A stretch of DNA of 12,378 nt from Myxococcales bacterium (GCA_012513515.1 JAAZCA010000025.1:1-12378), one strand, 5' to 3'. Counted from the stretch's first letter, positions 1 through 6,612 are shown. The notes: generated by a model not told the origin, from the sequence alone. Made by a program: numbers and translations.

Positions 1-81
1 AGAAGCTAGAAGCGAGAGGTTAGAAGCTAGAAAAACCTCGCCTGTAAAAATATTGCTTCTCACTTCTAGGTTCTAGCTTCT
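1..81. repeat. Structured intergenic repeat, left copy
   Basis: This is a low-complexity element built from variants of a TAGAAGC unit. Its ends form a perfect 11-base inverted repeat (1-11 AGAAGCTAGAA against 71-81 TTCTAGCTTCT). An inner inverted repeat (12-21 against 34-41, with a two-base bulge) could form a second hairpin inside it. Positions 1-75 match 12304-12378 at 70 of 75 bases in direct orientation. It contains no reading frame of note and lies upstream of the peptidase gene. A dispersed intergenic repeat family is the likeliest explanation; the copy may extend left of the window. Confidence 0.8.
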
Positions 82-90
82 TGATGTTTT

Positions 91-115
91 GGTCTATGGT
101 CAATCGTCCATGGTC
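91..115. repeat. Short TATGGTC/CATGGTC simple repeat
   Basis: The heptamer-like unit GGTC-TATGGTC is followed by a diverged CCATGGTC copy, so the stretch reads as three or so imperfect copies of a GGTC-ended unit. It sits in the non-coding leader between the TAGAAGC-type repeat and the peptidase gene. No protein or RNA function is evident. Confidence 0.45.
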
Positions 116-162
116 GAAGTTATTGTTGCCTCTAGCTTTTCAGAGGTTCCTAAACTACTTTT

Positions 163-176
163 AACTAACAACTAAC
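163..176. repeat. Two tandem AACTAAC heptamers
   Basis: AACTAAC occurs twice with no spacer, and related TAAACTAC lies just upstream at 151-158. With the elements at 1-81 and 91-115 this makes three different heptamer-like repeats within 180 bases of non-coding sequence. Replication slippage products or a decayed mosaic repeat would look like this. Confidence 0.45.
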
Positions 177-187
177 TATCCTCTTGC

Positions 188-204
188 ACCGGCTAAAAGC
201 CGGT
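188..204. other. Perfect hairpin in the peptidase leader
   Basis: ACCGGCT (188-194) and AGCCGGT (198-204) form a perfect 7-bp, GC-rich stem around an AAA loop, 30 bases before the ATG at 234. No T-run follows, so it is not a classical intrinsic terminator. It could be a leader mRNA structure affecting stability or translation, or a small dispersed hairpin element. Confidence 0.5.
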
Positions 205-223
205 ATTACTCTCTTCAAAAATT

Positions 224-228
224 GGAGG
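224..228 (+). promoter_or_regulatory. Ribosome binding site for the exported form of the peptidase
   Basis: GGAGG lies 5 bases before the ATG at 234 and decides that start. The in-frame TTG at 222 overlaps this site and is therefore unlikely to be the initiation codon. Confidence 0.8.
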
Positions 229-233
229 CACCA

Positions 234-2144
234 ATGAAAAAAATGTTCCTTTCGATTCTCATCATCCTTGCCACAACACTCTCACAGGAGGCTATCGCCA
301 TGAGTTACCAGCCCGACTCAAATGCCCCGAGGTCAAGTGTCCCGGACGAGTATAAATGGGATACATCCGTTATATTTAAAAGCGACGCAGCTTGGAATGC
401 TGCCTTTTCAAAGGTTATGAATTCCTTAGGCTCTCTGCAGAAATACAAGGGGAAACTCGACTCTCCTGAAAAACTTTCCAAGTGCCTTGATGAATTTTTC
501 GACGCGAAGCTTCAGATGTCGCGCCTATCTCTATACGCCGAGCTGAAACTAGCCGAAGACAAAAACGTTGAAAAGTATCAGATCATGTTCCAAAAAACTT
601 CCGACATGGCTACATCTTTCAACACGAAAACTTCATTCATAAAAGAAACGATTCTGCGCGCTGGCAACGAGGAGATGGAAAAAAACCTAGCCTTCGGCGA
701 AATAAAAAAATACGTCCCCTACATAAAGGAGCTGAGGAGGCGCACCGACAGAATCCGCGGTGAGGAGACCGAGCAAATCCTCGCCATGAGCGGCGACAAC
801 CTATTCGCATCCAGCTGGCCAACATCCGATATCGAAATGATATTCAAGTCGATCATGAGGGATCTGCAATTCCCAAAGATAAAGGACGAGGGGGGAAAAG
901 AGGTTCAACTAAACCTTTCCAACTATTCCAAGTTTCGAGCCTCCAAGGACAGAGTTGTTCGAAAGGCCGCCGTGGAAGCGTTTTTGGAATCGCTGAAAAA
1001 ATATGAAAACATACTGGCCGCCACCCTCGCTGGGGAGGTAAAAAGGGATGTCTTCTTCGCCAAGGCCAGAAAATATGACCGCGCTGTCGACGCTTATCTT
1101 GATGCTGACGACATAGACGCCAAAGTGATGGACAACCTCATCGATACAGTAAACGAAAATCTAAAACCGTTGCATCGCTACGTTGAGCTGCGCGGGAAAA
1201 TGCTCGGCATAAAAGACATCCACCTCTACGATCTTTACACTCCAATAGTCCAGAAGGCGGATGCAAGCATATCCTATGATGAAGGGGCCAACATGGTTGT
1301 TGAATCGCTCGCCCCCCTCGGAAAAGAATATACGGATGTAGTTGCCAAAGCCGTAAAACCAGGGAGTGGATGGATCGACGCATATCCAAACAAGGGAAAG
1401 GAAAGCGGAGCCTTTTCAACTTCTGCATGGGGAATTCATCCGTTTATAAAATTGAACTACCAGGAAAAAATAGATGACGTCTCAACGCTGACACACGAAC
1501 TGGGCCACACTATGCACAGCTATCTCAATATGAATGTCCAGCCATTCGTCACATTCGGATACTCGACATTCACGGCTGAAATAGCCTCCACTTTCAATGA
1601 AAACCTGCTCACGGAATACCTTCTCGAAAAGTACGCCGACAACGACGAGATGCAACTTTACATACTCGGCAACCTGCTCGAGCAGATACGCACAACGATA
1701 TACAGGCAAACTCTCTTCGCCGAATTCGAAAGAAAAATACACTCATTCGCGGAGGCGGGGATCCCGATAACCGCAGATCTGTTCAACAAAACCTATCTGG
1801 ATCTGATCAAAAAATACTACGGCCCCAAATTCAGGATCGGAAAAGATGATGAGGTGGAGTGGGCGTTCATCCCTCACTTCTATTATAAGTTTTACGTCTT
1901 CTCGTACGCGACTGGGCTTTCCAGTGGAATAGCGCTCTCTCAGAAGGTTCTATCAGAAGGCGAAAACGCCAGAATAAAATACATCGAGATGCTCGAAGCT
2001 CCAAGCACCTCACAGCCAATTGAAATTCTGAAAAAAGCGGGAGCCGATCTCACGAAGCCGCAGGCGATAGAGGCCGCCTTAAATCTTATGGACGAAACGA
2101 TCACCAGGATAGAAAAAATCCTAGCAAAAAAGAATAAAAGTTGA
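234..2144 (+). CDS. pepF: M3 family oligoendopeptidase F-like metallopeptidase with signal peptide
   Basis: This is a zinc metallopeptidase of the M3B (oligoendopeptidase F) type, expected to cleave short peptides. The product is 636 residues, close to the roughly 600 usual for PepF. The zinc motif HELGH is at residues 421-425, and the third ligand is most likely E449 in the AEIAST segment. The Tyr-rich HFYYKFYVFSYATG segment near the C-terminus matches the substrate-binding region of the family. The first 22 residues form a clear signal peptide: two lysines, a hydrophobic core, and AIA just before M23. PepF enzymes are usually cytoplasmic, so export is notable. An in-frame ATG at 300 with its own AGGAGG would make a form without the signal peptide. 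The gene stands alone, with a convergent neighbour 8 bases downstream. The family call is strong; location and substrate are inferred. Confidence 0.93.
   Translation: MKKMFLSILIILATTLSQEAIAMSYQPDSNAPRSSVPDEYKWDTSVIFKSDAAWNAAFSKVMNSLGSLQKYKGKLDSPEKLSKCLDEFFDAKLQMSRLSLYAELKLAEDKNVEKYQIMFQKTSDMATSFNTKTSFIKETILRAGNEEMEKNLAFGEIKKYVPYIKELRRRTDRIRGEETEQILAMSGDNLFASSWPTSDIEMIFKSIMRDLQFPKIKDEGGKEVQLNLSNYSKFRASKDRVVRKAAVEAFLESLKKYENILAATLAGEVKRDVFFAKARKYDRAVDAYLDADDIDAKVMDNLIDTVNENLKPLHRYVELRGKMLGIKDIHLYDLYTPIVQKADASISYDEGANMVVESLAPLGKEYTDVVAKAVKPGSGWIDAYPNKGKESGAFSTSAWGIHPFIKLNYQEKIDDVSTLTHELGHTMHSYLNMNVQPFVTFGYSTFTAEIASTFNENLLTEYLLEKYADNDEMQLYILGNLLEQIRTTIYRQTLFAEFERKIHSFAEAGIPITADLFNKTYLDLIKKYYGPKFRIGKDDEVEWAFIPHFYYKFYVFSYATGLSSGIALSQKVLSEGENARIKYIEMLEAPSTSQPIEILKKAGADLTKPQAIEAALNLMDETITRIEKILAKKNKS
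286..291 (+). promoter_or_regulatory. Internal ribosome binding site preceding an in-frame ATG at 300
   Basis: AGGAGG lies 8 bases before the in-frame ATG at 300 inside the peptidase gene. Initiation here would give a protein starting MSYQPD, exactly after the predicted signal-peptide cleavage point. The site could be coincidental, because the bases also encode Gln-Glu-Ala of the signal peptide, but its match and spacing are as good as those of the upstream site. Confidence 0.5.
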
Positions 2145-2152
2145 AAGTTCCG

Positions 2153-2476
2153 TCAGGAGGACTTTGAGGCACAGAATGAAAGGACTTTCTTCACTCCGTC
2201 GTTAAACGCGCTGGTGAATTGAACTCCGAAGCTGGCATCGGTATCGGTTCTCTCCAGATGCCTGACCCTTCCCATCATCGAAAGATCCCCCTCCGACCCG
2301 TTCATATTAAACATCACCTCGACCGGAGATGAACTGGAAAAGTCGTTGCTCTCAGCTATTACAAACAGCCCCCCTGTGCTCATATTCTTTATCGTTGCCG
2401 GAATAAGCCTTCCGAGGTGGCGGATGGTCGCAGGGATCTGTGTAGAAAACCTAGGATGTCTTCTCTTATCGGACAT
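2153..2476 (-). CDS. PilZ domain protein (probable c-di-GMP receptor)
   Basis: This 107-residue protein consists of essentially one PilZ domain. Both c-di-GMP contact motifs are present: RxxxR at residues 5-9 (with a further Arg at 6) and NxSxxG at 31-36 (N31, S33, G36). Beta-strand-like segments follow, with a GVQF strand at 84-87, as usual in the fold. Stand-alone PilZ proteins act as cytoplasmic adaptors linking c-di-GMP to motility, polysaccharide export or other outputs; the target here cannot be read from the sequence. The start at 2476 gives the expected RRxxR close to the N-terminus, although the ribosome binding site is weak. Its 3' end is 8 bases from the convergent peptidase gene, and its 5' end faces the divergent gene at 2566 across 89 bases, so the two may share a control region. 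Confidence 0.85.
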   Translation of the reverse strand: MSDKRRHPRFSTQIPATIRHLGRLIPATIKNMSTGGLFVIAESNDFSSSSPVEVMFNMNGSEGDLSMMGRVRHLERTDTDASFGVQFTSAFNDGVKKVLSFCASKSS

Positions 2477-2529
2477 AGCGGCAATATATCCACAAGCGAT
2501 CTCTCATGCAACGGTAAATAAAAGGCAGC

Positions 2530-2556
2530 TTGACCGGATAGGCGCCATAATATATC
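2530..2556 (+). promoter_or_regulatory. Possible sigma-70-type promoter for the two-gene unit at 2566
   Basis: TTGACC (2530-2535) resembles a -35 box and TATATC (2551-2556) a -10 box. The 15-base spacer is shorter than ideal. Transcription would begin a few bases before the ATG at 2566, giving a very short or absent leader, which fits the lack of a clear ribosome binding site there. It lies in the 89-base divergent gap shared with the PilZ gene. Confidence 0.3.
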
Positions 2557-2565
2557 GCTTTTGGC

Positions 2566-2793
2566 ATGACAGAGCTGGTGGACATAGATTTTTCGGTTGA
2601 AGAGGATGCTCTGATACAAGGGCTCCTCGATGCGCGCAACAAAAACGTGGAGGTAATCGCCTTCGGGATATTCTATTCCGGCGTTTTAGCGGATATAGAC
2701 GTGGACCACGGCATAATAACTATAACCGATGGCGAAGATAGGGCCGTAATAGAGATAGAACGCGTCGAATCATTTTCCATAGTGATGCCATGA
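2566..2793 (+). CDS. Small protein of unknown function, possible SH3/Sm-like barrel
   Basis: I do not recognise this 75-residue protein. Residues 1-25 look helical and acidic. Residues 28-73 alternate short hydrophobic strands with turns (VEVIAFGIFYSG, VLADID, GIITITDG, RAVIEIERVESFSIV), a pattern typical of small five-strand SH3-like or Sm-like barrels; that is a fold guess only. There is no signal peptide, so it is probably cytoplasmic. The ATG at 2566 has no clear ribosome binding site, and a GTG at 2578 is an alternative. The stop overlaps the next start (ATGA at 2790-2793), so the two genes are very likely co-translated. Coding is supported by this overlap and by the protein-like composition. 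Confidence 0.6.
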   Translation: MTELVDIDFSVEEDALIQGLLDARNKNVEVIAFGIFYSGVLADIDVDHGIITITDGEDRAVIEIERVESFSIVMP

Positions 2794-3206
2794 AAAAACT
2801 CCTCGGAATATTTTCTATAATTCTAGTTATGACAGCCTCATTTATCGCTGGTGGGCGGGAGCAGGCGGTTTATCCACTGGAAGGCATTCCCTTCGAAATA
2901 ACGATAATAGGGACGAGGTATTATACGGACGTATCGCCGGTCATCAATGGACTCAAAAGATCCCCTTCGGCAAAAAATCTGACTGCCAGCTCAGAAACTC
3001 AGGGCAATATAGTGTATATCGGCAGTTATTTGGGAACTCCGGAGGCCCTTTTATCAGACCTAAGGGGACTGGCGGCTGACAGGTTCGGACTCGAAAGCCG
3101 GCAGGGAAAAGATGGCAGATGGATTTTTACGCTTAAAAAAAGCCCCCCTATAATGCCAATTGCGCCAGCTTCTAACGGTTATAGGCAAGATATATCCGGC
3201 GAATAA
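2790..3206 (+). CDS. Exported protein of unknown function
   Basis: I do not recognise this 138-residue protein. The N-terminus (MKKLLG, then a hydrophobic stretch to about residue 20, and FIAGG) is a typical Sec signal peptide. There is no lipobox cysteine, so a periplasmic or secreted location is expected. Residues 34-117 look like a compact alpha/beta domain: a strand EITIIGTRYY, another NIVYIGSYLG, a helix in LLSDLRGLAADRFG and a final strand WIFTLKK. The last 20 residues are Pro/Ser/Gly-rich and probably disordered. Its start overlaps the stop of the preceding small gene by 4 bases, implying translational coupling, so a cytoplasmic and an exported protein are made together. Confidence 0.65.
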   Translation: MKKLLGIFSIILVMTASFIAGGREQAVYPLEGIPFEITIIGTRYYTDVSPVINGLKRSPSAKNLTASSETQGNIVYIGSYLGTPEALLSDLRGLAADRFGLESRQGKDGRWIFTLKKSPPIMPIAPASNGYRQDISGE

Positions 3207-3226
3207 CAATTGAACTGACCTATTTT

Positions 3227-3270
3227 GATTCTTTGTAGAATCCTGCTAATAAAATTATTTTTCTTTTTTA
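3227..3270 (+). terminator. Weak possible terminator after the 2566-3206 unit
   Basis: GATTCT (3227-3232) and AGAATC (3237-3242) form a perfect 6-bp stem with a 4-base loop, 20 bases after the stop at 3206. A T-rich tract follows at about 3256-3270, but only after a gap of some 13 bases. The stem is AT-rich, so termination efficiency is doubtful. Confidence 0.3.
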
Positions 3271-3284
3271 TCAAATAGTTAAGC

Positions 3285-3644
3285 TCAAGTTTCCGCATTA
3301 TCCGAATCATCTTGCACGCTTTGTGCATAGGGGTAAATTTTACCTACCCGCCAAAATTCTCCTTTGATCTCAACGAGTTTGATGAGATCATCCGCATATA
3401 ATGAGATTTGCTCGGGAGGCGATCTCTTAAAAAGTAGCGTGGCATGGTTCCGACATTCAATTTCTCCACTTAAAGCGAGAACGGGGCCTTCAAATGTTAC
3501 TAAATTTCAAGACAAGATTATCTATATTTTCAGTTCGAAGTCCCAGCGCCGGGTCAAAGAGCAGCCTCTTCTTTAAATTCCTTTCAAATCAAATAGTTTT
3601 GAACACCAGCGATGGGTTTCGCTCGCGCTGGAGATCTTACTCAT
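3285..3644 (-). pseudogene. Frame-broken remnant of an unidentified gene
   Basis: On the minus strand, three overlapping frames each read as protein-like over part of this stretch. Frame one runs from an ATG at 3644 to a TAA at 3573 (begins MSKISSASETHRW). Frame two is open over 3588-3493 and includes LLFDPALGLRTENIDNLVL. Frame three is open over 3506-3288 (73 codons, including EGPVLALSGEIECRNHATLL and YADDLIKLVEIKGEFWRVG), ending with a TGA at 3285-3287. Frames two and three contain no ATG to start from, and joining all three gives about 125 residues. Two frameshifts in a former gene explain this best. I cannot name the family. The plus-strand frame over 3364-3576 is its shadow. The region overlaps the possible 5' extension of the next gene. 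Confidence 0.45.
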
Positions 3645-3686
3645 TCCTTTCTATCTTTGAAAGTAATTGAAAATAAAGGGTATTTA

Positions 3687-6107
3687 ATGAGGGATAGGGG
3701 GTGGCAGATGCCTGAAAATCACACGCTGATGGTTGAAAAAGGTTTCATGACGAGACTTAGGAACCTGATCTGCTGCTCAGAGGGGATGGGGACCTGCGAC
3801 GGAGGCGAATTTTGTTCAAGCAATCCTGCAGACTGGCCGACCATAACAAACGGCCACATAATGGTCTCCCTCTCACAGCCGGAAAATAAAAGGTCCATCC
3901 CCGGGATCGACCAATTCAGGGACAAATACACCAAATGGAACCGGGATAATGACTGCATAAGCCTTCTGGCGACATTCGAAGGACTCTCAAAAGGGCTGAC
4001 GCTATTTAGCACAGGGGGCTCTTTAAGTGAAAAACTTTTGGCAACCGACGAGGGCACGCATGGCAATAAAAATCAGGCGACCTCGAATGCTGTCGAACTC
4101 GCTTTAAGAAAGAGATGTTCTATATTCTATGACAAAGACGAGGCAGGCGTCGAGCAATTCAACCCGGCCAGGGCTGAAGATCTGAAGAAAATAAATGAAT
4201 TCCTGGCAGCCACGTCAAACCTAAATCTAAACGATGACGGCAATGGATTTCATTGGAATGAGATATTCAAGGGAGGGGGGATACTCTCTGCAGGATCGTT
4301 TTTAATATGGCTCTTGTACAAAATATTTCGATTCGGGAAAAAGGGTAAAGGACATCTGAACGAATCCAGATTCATAATACGCGGCATAGGTGACGGAATA
4401 AACAGCCTAGCCTCAGCAATAAAATATCTCTTCGGCACATCGCTCCCAAACCTCGGGAAGGCCCTCCATTATGCAGCATCGTTTAAGTGGGTAAAAGGCG
4501 AAAAACCTCCGGAGAATTTAAAGGCGCCTGAGTCGGATACCGCTGAGGGTCTGATTCAGGATGAGATGGCTCCTGCGCCAAGGGAGGGGGTGGATGTAAA
4601 GCCGCATCCGGACGTGGTTCTTGCACAACTCTACGCATTGATTGGAAGCGAACACCACGCCATGGAAGGAAGAAAATTCGCGGCGTTAACCGATGACGGA
4701 AAAAAATACCTTGCTGCTGTCGCGATCAGGCACTGGAGCACCGAATCGGAAAGCAGGAGACAGATATTCGCCGAAGAGGACGACCGACTGACAGAAGGAA
4801 AACTGCCCAACGACTTTCTATTCAAAATCGTGCGTCACTACCTGAAAAAAGACGCTAATATCAGTATACTTGATGCCTCAGCCAGGGTGTGGGCAGAGCA
4901 GATGGAGACCCCTCATGGCGAAAGAAGTGAATTGCCGATGGCTTCGGAATTCACCCCCACTCTCATCGCTATAAAGAGGCAGCTTTTGAATGATGCTCAT
5001 TTTCAAAACGCCGGTACCGGGACGCGCGAATACATAGCAATGCTTGCAAAGGCAGAATGGGACGTCCTGCCGGACGAGGCGAAGCGATCCTTTATCACCG
5101 TCAATGATACACCTGAAACCGGAATTCTGCCTCAACAGTTCGTAAGGGCGTTTAGGAAAAAAATAGCCAGAAGGATGAATAACATAAATCTCAAGTCCGA
5201 ACTCAGGCAAGAATTGGCAGTCAACATACCATCGGCGCTTGAATGCCAATTCAACGTTCTGGACAAACGACTTTCCAGCCTTATCAGGGCGTGGAGAAAA
5301 TTGCCCGATGAAATAAAGAGATCTTTTGAAGCGGTTTCGCATCAAAGGATTGGAGCATCCGGAATACCGCTGTATTTTATCGAGTATATCTTCAAGATCA
5401 TCGGCATCGGACATTTAGCGATGGTACAATCTCTCCCGAATGAAAACGAGTGGAAGCTGGAGGTATTTCCCAACCTCTCGTATCAATCGTATAGCCTCTC
5501 TGACGCGATGGAAAATATAGCGACGCTGGATAAAAATTTGAGGATGTATCCGGAGCTGCTCAAAGTTAGAGCCAAGTCCATCATAGATGCATGGGTGCTT
5601 CTTGAAGGTGAAGTGCGACAGACGTTCGTCAACGAGGATGATACTCAGGAAATGAGAATAAGCACACTTCTCAAAGAAGAACTCAACCTAGTGCCAAAGA
5701 ACTTTACAGCACTCATTCATAAATTCAGCTTGGAAACAGCGATTTTTCCGCGATCACCCATCAAGAAGGGGAGCGGAGGACAGGGGGGAGGGAGCTCAGC
5801 AAAAGCATCGCCGGCAGGAGAGGAAGTACAAGGCAATGATGAACAAAATTTTACGAATACCACCGCGGCAATGGTTGCGATGCGGGCTGTAATGGAAGGA
5901 AGGAATAGTCACGTCGCCGGACAAGGGTCGAGCCAAACCGCTTTCGTACAATCCAAATACATAGCGTCCATAAAATCGGCAGGGACGACTTGGATGCAGC
6001 AGGCAAACCCCGTAATGGGAACAGCGGCGCTCTTCGCACCAACTCTTCAGCCCAGGCCTTTGCAGATGATGCCGCAGTTGCAGCCGACCACGATCATTAT
6101 TCGCTGA
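3687..6107 (+). CDS. Large protein of unknown family with four degenerate W...F repeats
   Basis: I recognise no known family in this protein (806 residues from ATG 3687). An N-terminal part has a cysteine cluster (C29, C30, C37, C43). A hydrophobic segment at about 196-214, followed by FRFGKKGKGH, could be one membrane helix. Residues 335-690 hold four degenerate repeats. Each has W, then F exactly 11 residues later (W350/F361, W458/F469, W536/F547, W636/F647), with K or R at W+8. In the first three, an L/I-P-x2-F motif follows 12-13 residues after that F. The last ~110 residues are rich in Gly, Ser, Gln and Pro. There is no signal peptide. Three starts are possible: ATG 3612 (no ribosome binding site, overlaps the pseudogene), 3687 (AAAGGG 7 bases upstream) and 3708 (GGGGG-rich upstream). 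I chose 3687. Its end overlaps the convergent DUF4416 gene by 11 bases. Confidence 0.8.
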   Translation: MRDRGWQMPENHTLMVEKGFMTRLRNLICCSEGMGTCDGGEFCSSNPADWPTITNGHIMVSLSQPENKRSIPGIDQFRDKYTKWNRDNDCISLLATFEGLSKGLTLFSTGGSLSEKLLATDEGTHGNKNQATSNAVELALRKRCSIFYDKDEAGVEQFNPARAEDLKKINEFLAATSNLNLNDDGNGFHWNEIFKGGGILSAGSFLIWLLYKIFRFGKKGKGHLNESRFIIRGIGDGINSLASAIKYLFGTSLPNLGKALHYAASFKWVKGEKPPENLKAPESDTAEGLIQDEMAPAPREGVDVKPHPDVVLAQLYALIGSEHHAMEGRKFAALTDDGKKYLAAVAIRHWSTESESRRQIFAEEDDRLTEGKLPNDFLFKIVRHYLKKDANISILDASARVWAEQMETPHGERSELPMASEFTPTLIAIKRQLLNDAHFQNAGTGTREYIAMLAKAEWDVLPDEAKRSFITVNDTPETGILPQQFVRAFRKKIARRMNNINLKSELRQELAVNIPSALECQFNVLDKRLSSLIRAWRKLPDEIKRSFEAVSHQRIGASGIPLYFIEYIFKIIGIGHLAMVQSLPNENEWKLEVFPNLSYQSYSLSDAMENIATLDKNLRMYPELLKVRAKSIIDAWVLLEGEVRQTFVNEDDTQEMRISTLLKEELNLVPKNFTALIHKFSLETAIFPRSPIKKGSGGQGGGSSAKASPAGEEVQGNDEQNFTNTTAAMVAMRAVMEGRNSHVAGQGSSQTAFVQSKYIASIKSAGTTWMQQANPVMGTAALFAPTLQPRPLQMMPQLQPTTIIIR

Positions 6108-6612
6108 CAGCCCTGAGCTGTTTTTTGAAGACAAGGCGCATTCGCATAAATGTTTTGAAGTATCCCCCGTCTCGAAAATCAGGAAAGGCCCAGGGGTGGG
6201 CTACCCACCCCTTGTTGTACCACAGCAGAAAATCTGCCCAGACGCCTTCGGCGACTGGAATTTTATGACCGCCATCCTTGCCAGTCATGAGGACGACCTT
6301 GTTGGCGTCTATATATCCGGGGTCTATATTCACCCTGCGCCTTCCTCCGCTCAGATAGAACGCTTCAACTCCGGAAGCCTTCTCCTTGAACCAAGTCGAA
6401 CTCTCGGGGGGCAGAATATTTGAAAAAGAGACGAAGCATCTTTTCAAACCGGTCCCCATCTCATTCTCATAGTAAGATGTGTGATCGAATTCCCTCCATG
6501 GGCCAACGACATCTCTGGCTCCGAAAAACCGCTCTAGCTTAGAAAGGACTTCATCCAAAAGATCGATCTCCGAAGTTATGATTCCGACTATGGGCTTAAT
6601 TGACGGCTTCAT
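6097..6612 (-). CDS. DUF4416 family protein
   Basis: This 171-residue protein matches the DUF4416 family in length and motifs: FDHTSYYENEMG at 42-53, RRRVNIDPGYI at 91-101, the lysine/histidine stretch GKDGGHKIP at 111-119, and WAFPDFRDGGYF near the C-terminus (141-152). The biochemical role of the family is, to my knowledge, not established. There is no signal peptide, so it is probably cytoplasmic. The ATG at 6612 overlaps the TGA of the upstream acetyltransferase-like gene (shared ATGA), implying coupled translation. The 3' end overlaps the convergent large gene by 11 bases (stop codons at 6097-6099 and 6105-6107), leaving no room for a terminator between them. Confidence 0.85.
   Translation of the reverse strand: MKPSIKPIVGIITSEIDLLDEVLSKLERFFGARDVVGPWREFDHTSYYENEMGTGLKRCFVSFSNILPPESSTWFKEKASGVEAFYLSGGRRRVNIDPGYIDANKVVLMTGKDGGHKIPVAEGVWADFLLWYNKGWVAHPWAFPDFRDGGYFKTFMRMRLVFKKQLRAVSE

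Noticed and set aside
1-81. CRISPR-like array from repeated TAGAAGC units
   Set aside because: The units are 7-8 bases long and imperfect, with no spacers of regular length and no cas genes.
2346-2600. Plus-strand frame of 84 codons opposite the PilZ gene
   Set aside because: Shadow of the PilZ coding sequence, which has clear RxxxR and NxSxxG motifs on the minus strand.
3364-3576. 70-residue plus-strand reading frame starting with TTG
   Set aside because: No ribosome binding site, poor protein-like composition, and it is antisense to the more convincing minus-strand remnant.
3719-4066. 115-residue minus-strand reading frame
   Set aside because: Antisense to the N-terminal part of the large protein; no motif or initiation signal.
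4878-5414. 178-residue minus-strand reading frame
   Set aside because: It lies wholly inside the repeat-bearing gene on the other strand, has irregular Cys/Arg-rich composition and no ribosome binding site; a shadow frame.
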